IMG/VR virus record: IMGVR_UViG_3300011115_000168 | Location: 1 to 62,227 of that record | Length of the DNA: 62,227 bases | Origin: a virus | Strand: one strand, 5' to 3' | Translations under genes and position numbers: made by a program | Notes under the pieces: generated by a model | The model's database searches: none | What the model was told of the DNA's origin: nothing | The model's input: the letters and a program-made list of their open reading frames with translations, nothing else | Shown: positions 19,365-27,428 of the stretch, piece by piece | Layout: the number at the start of each line of letters is the position of its first letter | Numbering within the stretch: the stretch's first letter is position 1

Positions 19365-19841
19365 ATGGCAAACACCGCTTCAATGTGTACCTCCTTTATG
19401 GGGGAACTCCTGACTGCTACACATAATTTTGGTGTAGCCCCTATCCGTGCAGCTACCACTGCCGATACGTTTAAAGGCGCGTTGTATCTGACGAGCGCAA
19501 CCATCAATGCGGCTACTACGGCCTACACAGTTACCGGTGAAGTTTCCGGTACTGGCTATTCGGCTGGTGGGGTTACAGTGACTAACGCTACGGCTCCTTC
19601 GTCTACCAACAGTTCATCGACTGCTGGTGTGGCTTACTGGACTCCGTCTGCGTCAATCACATACACATCGGTCACTTTGACTACGGCGTTTGATACGGTG
19701 CTGATGTACAACTCGACGCAAAGCAATAAAGCTGTGGCTGTTTATACGTTTGGCAGTCAGACCGTTACGGCTGGTACGTTCACGTTGACCATGCCGTCTA
19801 ACACTACGACTACTGCTTTGTTGCGGTTGGCGACAACCTAA
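19365..19841 (+). CDS. Tail appendage protein, paralogue B, 158 aa
   Basis: Shares with 18754-19170 the order: SFMGELLTATHNF, KGALYLTSATINAATTAYTV, GYSAGGVTVTNA, AYWTPSASITYTSVTLTTAF, VLMYNSTQSNKAVAVYTFGS and FTLTMPSNTTTTALLRLA. Slightly longer through an insertion near the start. All beta-rich with no charged clusters. Two related copies in a row suggest a hetero-oligomeric appendage or duplication with divergence. TTAAGGATTCATC precedes the start. Confidence 0.78.
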   Translation: MANTASMCTSFMGELLTATHNFGVAPIRAATTADTFKGALYLTSATINAATTAYTVTGEVSGTGYSAGGVTVTNATAPSSTNSSSTAGVAYWTPSASITYTSVTLTTAFDTVLMYNSTQSNKAVAVYTFGSQTVTAGTFTLTMPSNTTTTALLRLATT

Positions 19842-19850
19842 AGGTAGGTT

Positions 19851-20459
19851 ATGGCTGGCTGGGGCGTAGGCGCTTGGGGTCTAGGCACTTGGGGCAATGG
19901 CGAAACCATCCTTGTAGGGGATGCAACAACCGGTTCCGTAGGCACAGCAGGCGTAGAAATCACAGTCGCCCTTACGGGGGTTTCTGCTACGGGGGCCAGT
20001 GGGACTGAGAACCCGAACAGGACGGTTGCGTTAACAGGGGTTGAAGGTTCAGGCGCTGTTGGGGCTTTAGAGGTAAGCGGCTCACCAGCTTTGTCGGGTG
20101 TGGAAGCTAGTGGAGCAGTTGGAACTGTAATACCCGGTAAAGCTTATGCGCTGACTGGGGTTGAGGCGCTGGGTGCTACGGGGTCAGTTATTGTCCCCCT
20201 GTTACCAGATACGGCGATAGGCGAAATTGGCACAGTTGGATACGAGACGGTTGTTGAGTTGTCTGGTGTGTCTGCCAGTGGCGCTGTGGGCTCGTTGAGC
20301 CTTGGGCCAAGAAGTTTTGCGCTTACGGGCAATTATGCCCAAGCGGATATTGGAGTTGTTGTGGCGGTTTACTGGAAGCTGATTGATGACGTGCAAGACG
20401 CAAACTGGCAAAAGATAAACAACTCCCAAACGGCAAATTGGACTACCATAGTAAATTGA
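19851..20459 (+). CDS. Repeat structural protein with ALTGVxAxGAxG repeats, 202 aa
   Basis: N-terminal GWGVGAWGLGTWGNG is a Trp-Gly motif (similar to GWGSSTWGSGAWGIG inside the protein at 27429-29546). Then about seven repeats of the form ALTGV-x-A-x-GA-x-G spaced by 20-30 residues (VALTGVSATGASG, VALTGVEGSGAVG, ALSGVEASGAVG, ALTGVEALGATG, ELSGVSASGAVG), each probably a beta-strand unit. The C-terminus VYWKLIDDVQDANWQKINNS and QTANWTTIVN has the W-x-x-I-x-x-x-Q-x-x-N-W tail found on various phage structural proteins. Likely a fibrous virion part. Confidence 0.78.
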   Translation: MAGWGVGAWGLGTWGNGETILVGDATTGSVGTAGVEITVALTGVSATGASGTENPNRTVALTGVEGSGAVGALEVSGSPALSGVEASGAVGTVIPGKAYALTGVEALGATGSVIVPLLPDTAIGEIGTVGYETVVELSGVSASGAVGSLSLGPRSFALTGNYAQADIGVVVAVYWKLIDDVQDANWQKINNSQTANWTTIVN

Positions 20460-20467
20460 GGTAACAA

Positions 20468-21418
20468 ATGACTACTGCATACACCTCCCTCTTGGGTCTC
20501 GCCCTTCCGGTGACGGGCGAACTGTCGGGTACGTGGGGCGACACGGTTAACAACTCCATCACTTCGTTGCTGGACTCTGCCATTGCTGGCACGACCACAC
20601 TGAGTTCTGATACTGACGTAACCCTAACGACCACCACTGGAGCAGCCAACACTGCCCGCGAAGCAATCCTGTTGTGGACAGCAGGGGGCACGGTAACCCG
20701 CAACATCACAGCCCCAGCGCAATCCAAGGTTTACATCGTCATCAATGCAAGCTCTAGCACTCAGAGCATTGTTCTGCGTGGGGTAGGCCCGACTTCTGGA
20801 GTAACCATCCTCAAGGGGGAAGTGGCGGTTTGTGTTTGGAATGGTTCTGACTTTGTCAAGTCTGCCAATATCGGCGCGGCTACCTTTACATCGGTGACGG
20901 ATTCTGGCCTGACATCGGGCCGAGTGACCTACGCATCCACAGGTGGCTTGCTGGTTGATTCAGCAAACTTGACCTACAACGGCGTTACCTTGACGACCGC
21001 AGGAGCATCAACGGCCTCTGCCTTCAAGACACCCAACATCACTGAAGTGGACACCATCTCTGCAACTGCGGCGACCGGAACTATCAACTTTGATATCACC
21101 ACGCAGTCCGTGCTGTACTACACCAGCAATGCATCGGGTAACTGGACGTTGAACTTCCGTGGCTCCAGCGGCACATCGCTGAACACTGTGATGGCTACTG
21201 GAGAATCTCTGTCCGCTACCTTCCTCGTCACCAACGGCACAACGGCCTACTACAACAGCGCTGTGACCATTGACGGCACATCGGTAACTCCAAAGTGGCA
21301 GGGCGGCTCTGCGCCCACCAGCGGCAACGCAAGCTCCACTGACTGCTATACCTACGTCATCCAGAAAACAGGCAGCGCCACCTACGTTGTGCTGGCCTCG
21401 CAGACCAAGTTCGCATAA
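20468..21418 (+). CDS. Tail fibre or appendage protein, 316 aa
   Basis: Begins MTTAYTSLLGLALPVTGELS and continues GTWGDTVNNSITSLLDSAIA, a start widespread in fibres of aquatic phages (a short helix that probably attaches to the particle). The body is a Thr/Ser/Gly-rich beta structure (residues 45-300), including SKVYIVINASSSTQSIVLRG and VCVWNGSDFVKSA. The C-terminal part (LNFRGSSGTSLNTVMATGES and LVTNGTTAYYNSAVTIDG) looks like a knob. TTGAGGTAACAA precedes the start. Receptor contact is plausible. Confidence 0.78.
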   Translation: MTTAYTSLLGLALPVTGELSGTWGDTVNNSITSLLDSAIAGTTTLSSDTDVTLTTTTGAANTAREAILLWTAGGTVTRNITAPAQSKVYIVINASSSTQSIVLRGVGPTSGVTILKGEVAVCVWNGSDFVKSANIGAATFTSVTDSGLTSGRVTYASTGGLLVDSANLTYNGVTLTTAGASTASAFKTPNITEVDTISATAATGTINFDITTQSVLYYTSNASGNWTLNFRGSSGTSLNTVMATGESLSATFLVTNGTTAYYNSAVTIDGTSVTPKWQGGSAPTSGNASSTDCYTYVIQKTGSATYVVLASQTKFA

Positions 21419-21428
21419 GGGATAACCG

Positions 21429-24400
21429 ATGCCACGCCTATCAAAAGTTGGAGCCGCCGCACTTGCTGCCTTTGGGTGGACTGGTGGAGCATCTGTTTCT
21501 GCAAGCTACCTTGTAGTTGCTGGTGGGGGTGGTGGTGGTTCTACAGGCGGCGGTGGCGGTGCAGGTGGGTATAGGACGGGAACAGCATCATTAAACCCAA
21601 CACTTTCATACACCGTAACAGTTGGGGCTGGGGGTACTTCAGCATCTACAGGAAATAATGGTGGGAATGGCGGAGATTCCGTATTTAACGCCATTACATC
21701 AACAGGTGGCGGCGGCGGTGCTGGAAATCCCAATAGCACATCTCCTAATGGCGGTTCTGGCGGTGGCGGCGCGTATGGCGGCGTAAACGGTACTGGAGGC
21801 TCTGGAAATACTCCATCTACCAGCCCATCTCAGGGTAATAGCGGAGGAAATGGATTCCTTGGTTCAACCGGAGGTGGCGGCGGCGGCGGCGCTAGTGCTT
21901 CGGGAACAAATGGTTCTGCATCAGGCAGCGGAACAGGTGGCAATGGCGGGGCAGGAACTGCAAGCACCATAAGTGGCTCTAGCGTAACTTACGCTGGAGG
22001 TGGCGGCGGCGGCGGTAATACAACTGGAGGCACGGGCGGCGCTGGTGGAGGTGGTAATGGCGGCGGCGGCTCATCTTCAGGAACTATTGGAATAACTGCT
22101 GGAACGGCAAATACTGGAGGTGGCGGCGGCGGTAGCGGTTTTAGCCCATCAACTTCTGTTGCAGGCGGCTCCGGTGTCGTAATCATCTCCTATGCTGGCG
22201 CACAGCAATTCGGTGGCGGCGTTGTCACATCTGATGGCACAAACACCATCCACACATTCACCACATCGGGAACCCTGTCGCCTTTGTCTTCGTTGACAGC
22301 GCAGTACCTGATTGTTGCTGGTGGAGCAGGTGGTGGTGGCAACTATCACACCGTGGCTACTGGCGGCGGTGGCGGCGCTGGCGGTCTGTTGACTGGTACT
22401 GGGTTGACCATCGATGCCAACTCTAACTACGTTGTGGTTGTAGGCGCAGGCGGAGCAGGCGGTACTGGCGGTGCTGGCACAAATGGTGTTAACGGCACTA
22501 ACTCCACATTCAGCATGGTCGCTACTGCGGCTGTCGGTGGCGGCTACGGAGCAACAAACCAACAAGCGGGTGGGAATGGTGGCTCAGGTGGTGGCGCATC
22601 AGGCCCAACCACTTCGGGTACTTTTGCTGGCGGCACTGCAACATCAGGACAGGGTAATGCTGGCGGCTCTGCCAATCAATTTCAAGGTGGCGGTGGTGGC
22701 GGTGCTGGTGCTGCTGGCGCTTCTGGCGCAACTGGAAACGGGGGAAACGGACTTGCATCTTCTATAAGTGGCTCATCAGTCACTTATGCTGGCGGCGGCG
22801 GTCAAACTGGTGGAACTGGGGGTGGTGGTAATGCAGGCGTTGCTGGCACAGCGAATACTGGGGGTGGTGGTGGCATGGGGGCTGGTGGCGCAAACAATGC
22901 TGGTGGCGCAGGCGGATCCGGTATTGTCATCATCTCCTATTCTGGCAGTACCCAGCAAATGGCTGGTGGCACTGTGACCATCTCTGGCGGCAATGTCATC
23001 CACACATTCACATCCAGCGGCTACCTCACGCCCATCAAGTACGCAAGCCGTTCACTGCGGTTCCGTAGCAGCGCAAATGCATATTTGAACCGGACTCCCG
23101 CAAAGGCATCCAACCAAAAAACATGGACATGGAGTGGCTGGACAAAACGTGGAAACATGGCGACAGGTTCGGCGCAATTTCTTTTTACGGCAAAAAGTGG
23201 TACGCCTTGGGGTGGCATTGTTTTTGAAAATTCCACAGGCCAACTTCAAGTAACATTTACTGCGGGGTCATCTGGAGGAACTTACACTTCAGCCTATTAT
23301 CGTGACCCATCTGCTTGGTATCACATAGTCGTTGCAGTTGACACCACACAAGCAACCGCAGCAGACCGAATCAAAATATATGTTAATGGGGTGCAAGTAA
23401 CTTCGTTCTCAAGCACGAACTACCCAGCACAAAACTTTGACACGCAGTTCAATAGTGCAATTGCTCATTATTTAGGCTGCTCATCGTCCGGTACTGAGAA
23501 TGTTGACGGCTACATGACCGAAGTCAACTTCATTGACGGCGCAGCCCTGACCCCATCCAGCTTTGGCACGTTCAACAGCTACGGCGTATGGCAACCCATC
23601 ACCTACGGCGGCTCATACGGCACGAACGGGTTCTACCTGACCTTTGGTGACAACACATCGACCACCACGCTGGGCTACGACACCAGCCCGCAGGGTAACA
23701 ACTGGACGACGAACAACATCAGCCTGACCGCTGGGTATACCTACGACTCCATGACGGATGTGCCAACGCTGACAAGCGCGACAGTGGCAAACTACCCCAC
23801 ATTAAACCCGCTTATTGGAACAGCCTCCGCAAGCTACACGCTCAACGACGGCAATTTGAAACTAGCTAGTAGTGCAATGAGTGGGCATATCAACGCCACT
23901 ATGGCGGCAACAAGCGGTAAATATTACTGGGAGTGCATAGTAGTTTCTGTATCTAGCAACAACGATTTTAGTGTTGGGGTTGACATATATGGTACGGCTA
24001 GTTTGAGCGCATCAATGGGCCAAAGTGCTGGAAGCTACACCATATACAGCTACGCTGGAAACACCTATCTACAAAAGCGAACCAATTCATCAGGCACATT
24101 AACAAACACTACTGCGGCAGTCACTAACGACATCATCATGGTTGCTATGGATGTTGGCGCTGGTTATGTGTGGTGGGGCAAGAATGGCACTTGGATTGAC
24201 AGCGGCAACCCTGCTACTGGCGCAAACCCAATGTATACCGGATTGACGGGGACACTGATACCCGGCGTAAATGGCGGTGGCGGTAGCACTAGCACGACCA
24301 CTTTGTCCCACAACTTTGGGCAGCAAGGGTTCACCTACACCCCACCAAGCGGCTTTGTTGCGCTGAACACCTACAACCTGTCCACGCCTACGATACCCAA

Positions 24401-25415
24401 CGGCGCGGTGTACATGGCGGCTACGACCTACACGGGTACGGGCGCTACGCAAGTGGTTGCCAACACGGTCAACGGCACAGCAATGCAGCCTGATTTTGTA
24501 TGGTTAAAAAGCCGAAGTGTTAATCGTGACCATCGGTTAATGGATACCAATCGTGGAATTAACTACATACTTTATTCAGATTTAACAATTGCTGAAGCTA
24601 CTGGTTCTGCTTTATCTAGCGTTAACAGCAACGGGTTTACGCTCAACACCGCCGACCAAGGCAATAACAGCGGCGAAACCTACGTTGCATGGCAATGGAA
24701 AGCCAACGCTGGAACCAACGTATCTAACACCAGCGGCTCTATTACTAGCACGGTGAGCGCAAACACTACAGCTGGATTCAGCGTCGTGACCTACACGGGT
24801 ACAGGCGCTAACGCTACGGTGGGGCATGGGTTGGGTGTTGCACCAAGCATGGTGATTGTGAAGCAGCGCAATTCTGCCGCTGATTGGGTAGTCAAGCACG
24901 TTTCTTTGTCTAGTAACGACTCCACTTTAATTCTTGACAATACTTCAGCGGCAACTGTGTATTCGCCATCTGTTTGGAACAATACCGCTCCAACGTCCAC
25001 GGTGTTTTCAATTGGCACAAACACCGCCATCAACGTAAACACCAACACTTACGTTGCCTACTGCTTTGCCGCAGTAGCAGGCTACAGCGCATTTGGCAGC
25101 TACACGGGCAATGGTTCTGCGGACGGTACGTTTGTTTACCTTGGATTTCGACCACGGTTTATTATTGTAAAAAATACCTCAGGGGCAGATGCTTGGCAAA
25201 TGTGGGATACCACAAGAACCCCATACAACGTAGTTAATGGCGTTTTGTACCCAAACTTTAATACTGTGGAGACATCCAGCGGAACAAGTGATATTGACAT
25301 CCTATCCAACGGGTTTAAGGTTCGCACAAGCAATTCAAATGTAGGAACAAATGGCGCAACTTACATCTACATGGCCTTTGCCGAAAACCCATTCAAGTAC
25401 AGTAACGCCCGTTAA
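21429..25415 (+). CDS. Large modular fibre/adhesin with two glycine-rich domains and lectin-like domains, 1328 aa
   Basis: Modules in order: a short start (to about residue 25); glycine-rich domain 1 (about 26-258, YLVVAGGGGGG to VVIISYAGAQQ); glycine-rich domain 2 (about 292-515, YLIVAGGAGGGG to IVIISYSGSTQ); a LamG/concanavalin-like domain (about 535-735, KTWTWSGWTKRGNM, WYHIVVAVDTTQATA, IKIYVNGVQV); a SPRY-like unit (about 800-985, GHINATMAATSGKYYWECIV); and a C-terminal tandem region (about 1000-1328) with DFVWLKSRSVNRDH, VGHGLGVAPSMVIVKQRN and LGFRPRFIIVKNTSGADAWQ, the DUF7483-like repeats of phage fibres. Gly-rich sheets and lectin-like domains bind surface sugars, so this is the best receptor-binding candidate. 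Confidence 0.85.
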   Translation: MPRLSKVGAAALAAFGWTGGASVSASYLVVAGGGGGGSTGGGGGAGGYRTGTASLNPTLSYTVTVGAGGTSASTGNNGGNGGDSVFNAITSTGGGGGAGNPNSTSPNGGSGGGGAYGGVNGTGGSGNTPSTSPSQGNSGGNGFLGSTGGGGGGGASASGTNGSASGSGTGGNGGAGTASTISGSSVTYAGGGGGGGNTTGGTGGAGGGGNGGGGSSSGTIGITAGTANTGGGGGGSGFSPSTSVAGGSGVVIISYAGAQQFGGGVVTSDGTNTIHTFTTSGTLSPLSSLTAQYLIVAGGAGGGGNYHTVATGGGGGAGGLLTGTGLTIDANSNYVVVVGAGGAGGTGGAGTNGVNGTNSTFSMVATAAVGGGYGATNQQAGGNGGSGGGASGPTTSGTFAGGTATSGQGNAGGSANQFQGGGGGGAGAAGASGATGNGGNGLASSISGSSVTYAGGGGQTGGTGGGGNAGVAGTANTGGGGGMGAGGANNAGGAGGSGIVIISYSGSTQQMAGGTVTISGGNVIHTFTSSGYLTPIKYASRSLRFRSSANAYLNRTPAKASNQKTWTWSGWTKRGNMATGSAQFLFTAKSGTPWGGIVFENSTGQLQVTFTAGSSGGTYTSAYYRDPSAWYHIVVAVDTTQATAADRIKIYVNGVQVTSFSSTNYPAQNFDTQFNSAIAHYLGCSSSGTENVDGYMTEVNFIDGAALTPSSFGTFNSYGVWQPITYGGSYGTNGFYLTFGDNTSTTTLGYDTSPQGNNWTTNNISLTAGYTYDSMTDVPTLTSATVANYPTLNPLIGTASASYTLNDGNLKLASSAMSGHINATMAATSGKYYWECIVVSVSSNNDFSVGVDIYGTASLSASMGQSAGSYTIYSYAGNTYLQKRTNSSGTLTNTTAAVTNDIIMVAMDVGAGYVWWGKNGTWIDSGNPATGANPMYTGLTGTLIPGVNGGGGSTSTTTLSHNFGQQGFTYTPPSGFVALNTYNLSTPTIPNGAVYMAATTYTGTGATQVVANTVNGTAMQPDFVWLKSRSVNRDHRLMDTNRGINYILYSDLTIAEATGSALSSVNSNGFTLNTADQGNNSGETYVAWQWKANAGTNVSNTSGSITSTVSANTTAGFSVVTYTGTGANATVGHGLGVAPSMVIVKQRNSAADWVVKHVSLSSNDSTLILDNTSAATVYSPSVWNNTAPTSTVFSIGTNTAINVNTNTYVAYCFAAVAGYSAFGSYTGNGSADGTFVYLGFRPRFIIVKNTSGADAWQMWDTTRTPYNVVNGVLYPNFNTVETSSGTSDIDILSNGFKVRTSNSNVGTNGATYIYMAFAENPFKYSNAR

Positions 25416-25424
25416 GGAGAACAC

Positions 25425-25757
25425 ATGAGCCATTTTGCAAAAGTAGAGAACGGCATCGTCACTCAGGTGATTGTTGCTGAACAGGATTTCATCGACACTG
25501 GTGCGCTGGGCCACGGCTGGGTGCAGACCAGCTACAACACGCACGGCGGGCAACACCCCGAAGGCCGTCCGCTGCGCAAGAACTACGCTGGTATCGGCTA
25601 CGCCTACGATGAGGGCCGTGATGCCTTTATCCCGCCCAAGCCGTACCCATCGTGGACGCTGAACGAAGACACCTGCTTGTGGGATGCGCCGACTGCAATG
25701 CCCACCGACGGCATGTACACATGGGATGAAGCTACCACTTCTTGGGTGGCTGCATAA
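25425..25757 (+). CDS. Conserved phage protein of the fibre region, 110 aa
   Basis: Begins MSHFAKVENGIVTQVIVAEQ and contains WVQTSYNTHGGQHPEGRPLR, KNYAGIGYAYDEGRDAFIPP and a Trp-rich end (WTLNEDTCLWDAPTAM, YTWDEATTSWV). Proteins with the same order are common in cyanophages and other aquatic phages, often next to fibre genes, and remain unassigned as far as I know. Probably structural: a fibre tip or assembly factor. TTAAGGAGAACAC precedes the start. Confidence 0.85.
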   Translation: MSHFAKVENGIVTQVIVAEQDFIDTGALGHGWVQTSYNTHGGQHPEGRPLRKNYAGIGYAYDEGRDAFIPPKPYPSWTLNEDTCLWDAPTAMPTDGMYTWDEATTSWVAA

Positions 25758-25760
25758 ATC

Positions 25761-25922
25761 GTGATTGACCAAGTTGTCTCTGCTGAAAACCCGTGGCCCA
25801 ATACCGAAACCAAAACGGTATTGGTCTGCCGCATCCCTAAGAAGGATGATAGGCCGAGTACAAACGAGTTTGTAGACAAAGACGGACGTATCTGCCGCTG
25901 GGTAGTGATGGACAAAAAATGA
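25761..25922 (+). CDS. Hypothetical 53-aa protein, GTG start
   Basis: GTG at 25761; ends TGA at 25920-25922, overlapping the ATG of the next gene. MIDQVVSAENPWPNTETKTV, then LVCRIPKKDDRPSTNEFVDK and ICRWVVMDKK. Two Cys and a strongly beta-like end. Ribosome-binding site weak (GGGTGGCTGC). The frame fills the otherwise empty gap exactly and is coupled to the next gene, which supports it. Confidence 0.5.
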   Translation: MIDQVVSAENPWPNTETKTVLVCRIPKKDDRPSTNEFVDKDGRICRWVVMDKK

Positions 25923-26389
25923 TAGACCCTTTCACCGCGTTTGCAGCCGCTCAGGCAGCGGTGAAGGGAATCCAAGCAGCTATCAAGCTGGGCAAGGATG
26001 TGCAGGGTATTGCGGCAGACCTGAGCAAGTTTTTTGAAGCCAAGGACATTGTTCAGCAGGCGGCGAACAACCCTAAAAAGTTCAAGTCGGACACGGCACA
26101 GGCGCTAGAGACGGTGATGCAAGCCAAGCAACTTGCGGAGGCCGAGACAGAACTGAAGAACGCGCTGATATGGTCGGGCAATGCGGATGTATGGGAAGGC
26201 GTGCTGCTAGAGCGGAACAACATCATCCAGCGGCGCAAGAAGGAAGAGATGGAAGCGGCAATGGCAAGGGCCAAGAAGCGCCAGCAGATAATGGAGGCCG
26301 TTAGTATGGTCTTCTGGATTTCGGTGTTCTTGGCGGCAATTGGCCTGAGTTATTTTTTCACAACTCTATTTTTGGAGAGACGCGCATGA
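25919..26389 (+). CDS. Helical protein with C-terminal membrane anchor, 156 aa
   Basis: Begins MIDPFTAFAAAQAAVKGIQA; long charged helices (AIKLGKDVQGIAADLSKFFE, QALETVMQAKQLAEAETELK, then an Arg/Lys/Glu-rich helix RRKKEEMEAAMARAKKRQQI) and one transmembrane segment (VFWISVFLAAIGLSYFFTTL, about residues 131-150). Proteins with this start occur upstream of holin genes in many aquatic phages and are of unknown role; the place suggests a lysis-timing or spanin-like function. ATGA overlaps on both sides. Confidence 0.8.
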   Translation: MIDPFTAFAAAQAAVKGIQAAIKLGKDVQGIAADLSKFFEAKDIVQQAANNPKKFKSDTAQALETVMQAKQLAEAETELKNALIWSGNADVWEGVLLERNNIIQRRKKEEMEAAMARAKKRQQIMEAVSMVFWISVFLAAIGLSYFFTTLFLERRA

Positions 26390-26898
26390 TTCCAATCCTT
26401 GGTGCATTGCTGGGCACACTGGCTGAAAACGGTCTGGGGCTGCTGTCCTCTGCTATTCAGGCCAAAGGCAAAGAGGTGGTCGAGAACACCTTGGGCGTAA
26501 AGATACCCGACAACCCTACCCCTGAAGATGTTGCCAAGCTGCGGCAGCTTCAGTACGAGCATGAAGAGCGCCTGATTGAACTCGGCATTGAAAAAGCCAA
26601 AATGGAGTTGGCTGAACTGGAACTGCTTGCCAAAGCCGCACAAGCCGATGCCGACAACATCACAGACCGCTGGCAGGCTGACATGTCTTCCGACTCTTGG
26701 CTGTCTAAGAACATCCGACCTATGTCGCTGGTTGCGCTGTTTTTGGGCTACTTCTTGTTTGCCATGATGTCTGCTTACGGTTACAACGCCAATGAGAGCT
26801 ACGTAACTTTGCTGGGAAATTGGGGACAGCTAATCATGGGCGCATATTTTGGCGGGCGCACAATTGAAAAGCTGGCTGAAATGAGAATCAAAAAGTGA
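26386..26898 (+). CDS. Holin, 3-TM superfamily
   Basis: 170 residues. An N-terminal hydrophobic/amphipathic helix (IPILGALLGTLAENGLGLLS), a charged helical linker (about 45-105), then two membrane segments: SLVALFLGYFLFAMMSAYGY (about 114-133) and the one before GAYFGGRTIEKL (about 140-156). SKNIRPMS ahead of the second segment and the GRTIEK tail are the signature of the 3-TM holin family. It would make membrane holes that let the endolysin out. Directly followed by the small Cys-rich gene and the endolysin, and starts at an ATGA overlap. Confidence 0.88.
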   Translation: MIPILGALLGTLAENGLGLLSSAIQAKGKEVVENTLGVKIPDNPTPEDVAKLRQLQYEHEERLIELGIEKAKMELAELELLAKAAQADADNITDRWQADMSSDSWLSKNIRPMSLVALFLGYFLFAMMSAYGYNANESYVTLLGNWGQLIMGAYFGGRTIEKLAEMRIKK

Positions 26899-27092
26899 TA
26901 TCCATTCCCGTCCTCTACATTTGCGTTGCAGCACACTGCGAGTTCTTGCAGCAGCTTACCCATTACGCTGATAGGAAGCTGTGCATGGAAGCCGCAGAAG
27001 CAAAGAAGCAGGAGTACATCAGGCTGGGCGCTAAAGTAGACGCAACGTGTATTGACCTAATTGTTCAAAAAAGGGGTAGTTATGAGTCTTAG
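26895..27092 (+). CDS. Small Cys-containing, possibly exported protein of the lysis cassette, 65 aa
   Basis: GTG start overlapping the holin stop. Begins MISIPVLYICVAAHCEFLQQ, a hydrophobic start with Cys, then KLCMEAAEAKKQEYIRLGAK and DATCIDLIVQKRGSYES. Four Cys over 52 residues suggest disulfides, so an export to the periplasm is plausible, with the short hydrophobic start as a weak signal. It sits between holin and endolysin, where spanins or lysis inhibitors often lie. No family recognised. Confidence 0.6.
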   Translation: MISIPVLYICVAAHCEFLQQLTHYADRKLCMEAAEAKKQEYIRLGAKVDATCIDLIVQKRGSYES

Positions 27093-27420
27093 TACCGAAC
27101 AAGCAGCGTTTCTGCTGGATTTCTGTAAGCTGGTGCAGTACGCCACCGACCAAGGTTTTATGGTTACCGGCGGGGAACTTGCCCGTACCCCGGAGCAGCA
27201 GGCCATCTACTTCAAGACAGGCCGGTCTAAGACCATGAACTCCATCCACCTCAAGCGTTGCGCTGCCGACCTGAACTTCTTCCGTGATGGCAAAATCATC
27301 TGGGACAAGGCCACCATTGCTCCGCTGGGTGCGTACTGGGAGACGTTACACCCAAAAAATCGCTGGGGCGGAAACTTTAAGAGCTTGGTAGACTGCCCGC
27401 ACTTTGAACGGAACGTGTAA
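27082..27420 (+). CDS. Endolysin, M15 family peptidase (VanY-like)
   Basis: 112 residues; start at 27082 is chosen for the AAGGGGTAGTT site and not the upstream in-frame ATG. Residues Ser54-x-His56 (NSIHLKRCAADL), Asp63 and His107 (DCPHFE) make the zinc site of M15 D,D-/L,D-carboxypeptidases and T5-type endolysins, with KIIWDKATIAPLGAYWETLH as the substrate-side helix. It cuts the peptide part of peptidoglycan. No signal peptide, so it depends on the holin at 26386-26898 for release. Small but typical for the family. Confidence 0.9.
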   Translation: MSLSTEQAAFLLDFCKLVQYATDQGFMVTGGELARTPEQQAIYFKTGRSKTMNSIHLKRCAADLNFFRDGKIIWDKATIAPLGAYWETLHPKNRWGGNFKSLVDCPHFERNV

Positions 27421-27428
27421 CCGCCACC

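Noticed and set aside
21500-22950. Repeated GGTGGCGGCGG tracts that might be a CRISPR or satellite
   Set aside because: The tracts are Gly codons of one open gene, with no regular spacers; they are coding repeats.
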